14,736 nucleotides of DNA from Candidatus Latescibacterota bacterium (GTDB lineage: Bacteria; Latescibacterota; MVCY01): NCBI GenBank assembly GCA_030669445.1, contig DAOVDP010000014.1:1-14736 (forward strand), read 5' to 3'. The translations under genes and the position numbers were made by a program. The notes under the pieces were generated by a model, which saw only the letters and a program-made list of their open reading frames with translations, was not told the DNA's origin and made no database searches. Of the stretch, positions 12,777 to 14,736 are shown piece after piece (within the stretch, counting starts at the first letter, position 1; each line of letters starts with the position of its first letter).

Positions 12777-14192
12777 TCAGAATTTTCTCCGGTAAGCAGT
12801 AGGGGGAATGCGCATTCTGTTCCGGTACTTAGCGACTGTGCGCCTGGCTATATTGAAGCCCTCTTTGTTCAGCAGTTCAACGATCTGCTGGTCGCTCAGG
12901 GGACTTTGACTATCCTCTGCCTCTATTAGCTCTCTTATTCTCTCCATCATTCTCTTGGCGGAGATGCCCTCACCAGAAACAGAGCTAATCTTGCTGTCAA
13001 AAAAGTATTTCAGCTCGAAGATCCCGTGGGGAGCTTGCACATACTTCCCATTGGTCACCCGGCTGATGGTTGAGGGGTGAAGTTCCAGGGAATCGGCTGC
13101 CTCCTGGAGCACCATCGGTTTCAGGCCCGAAACCCCCTGGTCAAAGAAATCCCGCTGTCGCTTGACGATAAACTTCATTAACCTTAACATAGTGGAGCGT
13201 CTCTGTTCGATGGTTCTGATCAGCCAACGGGCAGAATTCAGCCTTTCCAGCACATATTTGCGCTCTTCTTCGGAGGTCTTACCCCCTTTCAACAACGAGA
13301 GGTAGCGGCGATTAATCCTCAGAGTGGGAATGGACCTGTCGTTAAGCATCACCACATATTTATCGTCCATTTTCTTCACAATCAGATCGGGAGTTATCTG
13401 CCTTGCCTCAGATCCAAAAGCGGCAGCGGCTGGCTTGGGAGTTAACCCGGAGATTACCTTGAGTGCTTCTCGAATCTCCCCCTCAGTGAGCTTCAGAGAT
13501 TCTGCAATCTTGCGGTAGTGATGTCTCTTCAAATCCTCCAACCGGGATTGCACGATTCTCATAACCGGGCTATCTTGCCTGCCTTGTTCCCGGAGTTGAA
13601 TCATAAGACACTCTCGGAGGTCTCTGGCCCCTACCCCTGAGGGGTCAAAGGCCTGGATGGTCTCCAGCACCCTTTCCACCTCTGTCTCTGGGACATTCAA
13701 GGTTGACGCTATCTGCTGCACCGGACAGACCAAATATCCATCCTCATCGATATTTCCGATAATGGCCTCTCCGATCCTAAGCTCCTCCGGAGAAGAGAAG
13801 GCGATTCGGAGCTGTTGAAGCAGGTGGTCTGCCAGAGAAGCTTGGCTGACAACAACCGGCTGCTGTCTATCTTCGTCAAGGTCACCCCCCTGTCGCATAG
13901 GATAGCCCATCTCATATCCGGCGGCAAGATATTCGCTCCAGTCCACCTCATCGAAGTCAGAATCAAGCTCCTTCTCTTCTTCGGGTTCTTCCTCTTCCTC
14001 CGAAGATAGACCCTCTTCTTGTTCCTCTGATTCCTCCTTGGGAAGCTCCTCCAGCATTGGATTTAGCTCCAGTTGCTGTCTTATCACCTGTTCCAGCTCC
14101 AAGGTTGGCAGTTGGAGAAGCTGAAGAGACTGTATCTGCTGCTGGGAGAGTCGTTGCTGGAGCTGCAATTTTTGATCTAATCTTTGAAGCAT
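12777..14192 (-). CDS. rpoN: RNA polymerase sigma-54 factor RpoN
   Basis: At 471 residues it has the normal family length. Region I (1-50) is Gln/Leu-rich, LQQRLSQQQIQSLQLLQL, and contacts activators and the -12 element. An acidic region II follows (about 52-85, runs of Glu and Asp). The core-binding region spans about 110-300, with LTPKPAAAAFG (250-260) and the conserved GNIDEDGYL. The helix-turn-helix is near 362-385 (LQEAADSLELHPSTISRVTN), and the RpoN box ARRTVAKYR (449-457) reads the -24 element. The ATG at 14192 has GGGTGA upstream. The gene lies 67 bases after lptB, a widespread pairing. Downstream comes a kinase/NtrC pair instead of the hpf and ptsN genes common in Proteobacteria. A matching -24/-12 promoter is present at 8553-8568. 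Confidence 0.97.
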   Translation of the reverse strand: MLQRLDQKLQLQQRLSQQQIQSLQLLQLPTLELEQVIRQQLELNPMLEELPKEESEEQEEGLSSEEEEEPEEEKELDSDFDEVDWSEYLAAGYEMGYPMRQGGDLDEDRQQPVVVSQASLADHLLQQLRIAFSSPEELRIGEAIIGNIDEDGYLVCPVQQIASTLNVPETEVERVLETIQAFDPSGVGARDLRECLMIQLREQGRQDSPVMRIVQSRLEDLKRHHYRKIAESLKLTEGEIREALKVISGLTPKPAAAAFGSEARQITPDLIVKKMDDKYVVMLNDRSIPTLRINRRYLSLLKGGKTSEEERKYVLERLNSARWLIRTIEQRRSTMLRLMKFIVKRQRDFFDQGVSGLKPMVLQEAADSLELHPSTISRVTNGKYVQAPHGIFELKYFFDSKISSVSGEGISAKRMMERIRELIEAEDSQSPLSDQQIVELLNKEGFNIARRTVAKYRNRMRIPPTAYRRKF

Positions 14193-14259
14193 CTATTCAC
14201 CCGCTGGTTCTACTTTCTCTTATTTCTGTCCGCTCACTCTCAAGACGTTGGCATCCCCA

Positions 14260-14736
14260 TCAGTCGAGTTTAAACCTTTCTCCTAAGTACACCTCCCGGA
14301 CTTGCGGGTCATTGGCCAGTTCCTCCGCCGTTCCCGACTTAAGGATCTTGCCCTCAGACATAATGTAAGCTCTGTCAGTTATCCGTAAGGTTTCTCGCAC
14401 ATTGTGATCGGTGATTAACACCCCGATGCCTCTCTGTTTCAACTCGAACACAATGTTCTGAATATCTTCCACTGCAATTGGGTCTACACCCGTGAAAGGC
14501 TCATCCAAAAGGAGGAACTTGGGATTGGTAACCAGAGCCCTGGTGATCTCCACCCTCCGCCTTTCTCCTCCTGAGAGGGTATAACCTTTACTCTTAGCAA
14601 GATGGGAAAGAGCCAGTTCTCTTAAGAGCTTATCCAGACGCTGCCTGCGTTTTTCCTTGGAGAGGGGGAGGGTTTCCAGGACAGCCATTATATTCTCCTC
14701 CACTGTTAACTTCCGGAAGACTGAGGATTCCTGGGG
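14260..14736 (-). CDS. lptB: LPS export ABC transporter ATP-binding protein LptB, 5' part beyond the window
   Basis: The last about 158 residues are visible, entering the window at [16 protein letters not shown] (Q-loop region). They show the ABC signature [15 protein letters not shown], Walker [17 protein letters not shown] and the switch His in [11 protein letters not shown]. The ending ([20 protein letters not shown], then [13 protein letters not shown]) is characteristic of LptB. It powers extraction of lipopolysaccharide from the inner membrane with LptF/LptG and feeds the LptC-A-D bridge. This, together with rpoN directly downstream, supports a Gram-negative cell. The Walker A part lies outside the window. 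Confidence 0.95.
   Translation of the reverse strand, partial: PQESSVFRKLTVEENIMAVLETLPLSKEKRRQRLDKLLRELALSHLAKSKGYTLSGGERRRVEITRALVTNPKFLLLDEPFTGVDPIAVEDIQNIVFELKQRGIGVLITDHNVRETLRITDRAYIMSEGKILKSGTAEELANDPQVREVYLGERFKLD

Overview
The window looks like a piece of chromosome from an uncultivated Gram-negative bacterium. LptB (outer-membrane LPS transport) and a full-length sigma-54 (RpoN) point to a diderm. The sugar-enzyme cluster, the scattered hairpin repeats and the remnants of C-terminal sorting-type tails (ending VQTRKMAVMR) resemble candidate phyla such as KSB1, Latescibacterota or Poribacteria. That placement is a guess from style, not from a marker tree. Almost every gene reads leftwards on the minus strand; only the small XRE regulator reads rightwards.

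Left part (1-6300): a MATE-type exporter runs off the left edge, with a MITE-like palindrome abutting its ribosome binding site. Next come a GH3 beta-glycosidase, a divergently placed XRE regulator whose promoter is covered by a perfect inverted repeat, and a sugar phosphate isomerase/epimerase-like TIM barrel. The isomerase lies downstream of a badly decayed glycosidase locus (GH38 N-terminus fused to GH2 remnants, with an internal deletion and frameshifts). That locus still has an intact-looking promoter at 6279-6307. This was a carbohydrate-utilisation cluster that is partly dying.

Middle (6300-8900): a repeat-rich accessory zone. It holds two copies of a 121-bp segment carrying the end of a secreted-protein gene, and between them a retropepsin-like protease gene with its own promoter and terminator. 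To the right are a single-domain response regulator overlapping (ATGA) a 35-residue membrane peptide, and a truncated copy of another response regulator. The strongest regulatory signal of the window is here: a consensus sigma-54 promoter (8553-8568), preceded by a terminator and by three near-identical 16-bp sites spaced exactly 79 bp apart, at the right distance to be enhancers.

Right part (8898-14736): lptB - rpoN - PAS/GAF sensor kinase - NtrC-type activator - response regulator, all co-oriented and closely spaced, ending in the terminator at 8575-8606. The kinase and activator sit where hpf/ptsN often follow rpoN. A simple reading is that the kinase phosphorylates the NtrC-type protein, which binds the 79-bp-spaced sites and drives the sigma-54 promoter. 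However, that activator has a Walker B Glu-to-Gln change and a GAFTSA loop, so whether it can hydrolyse ATP normally is an open question.
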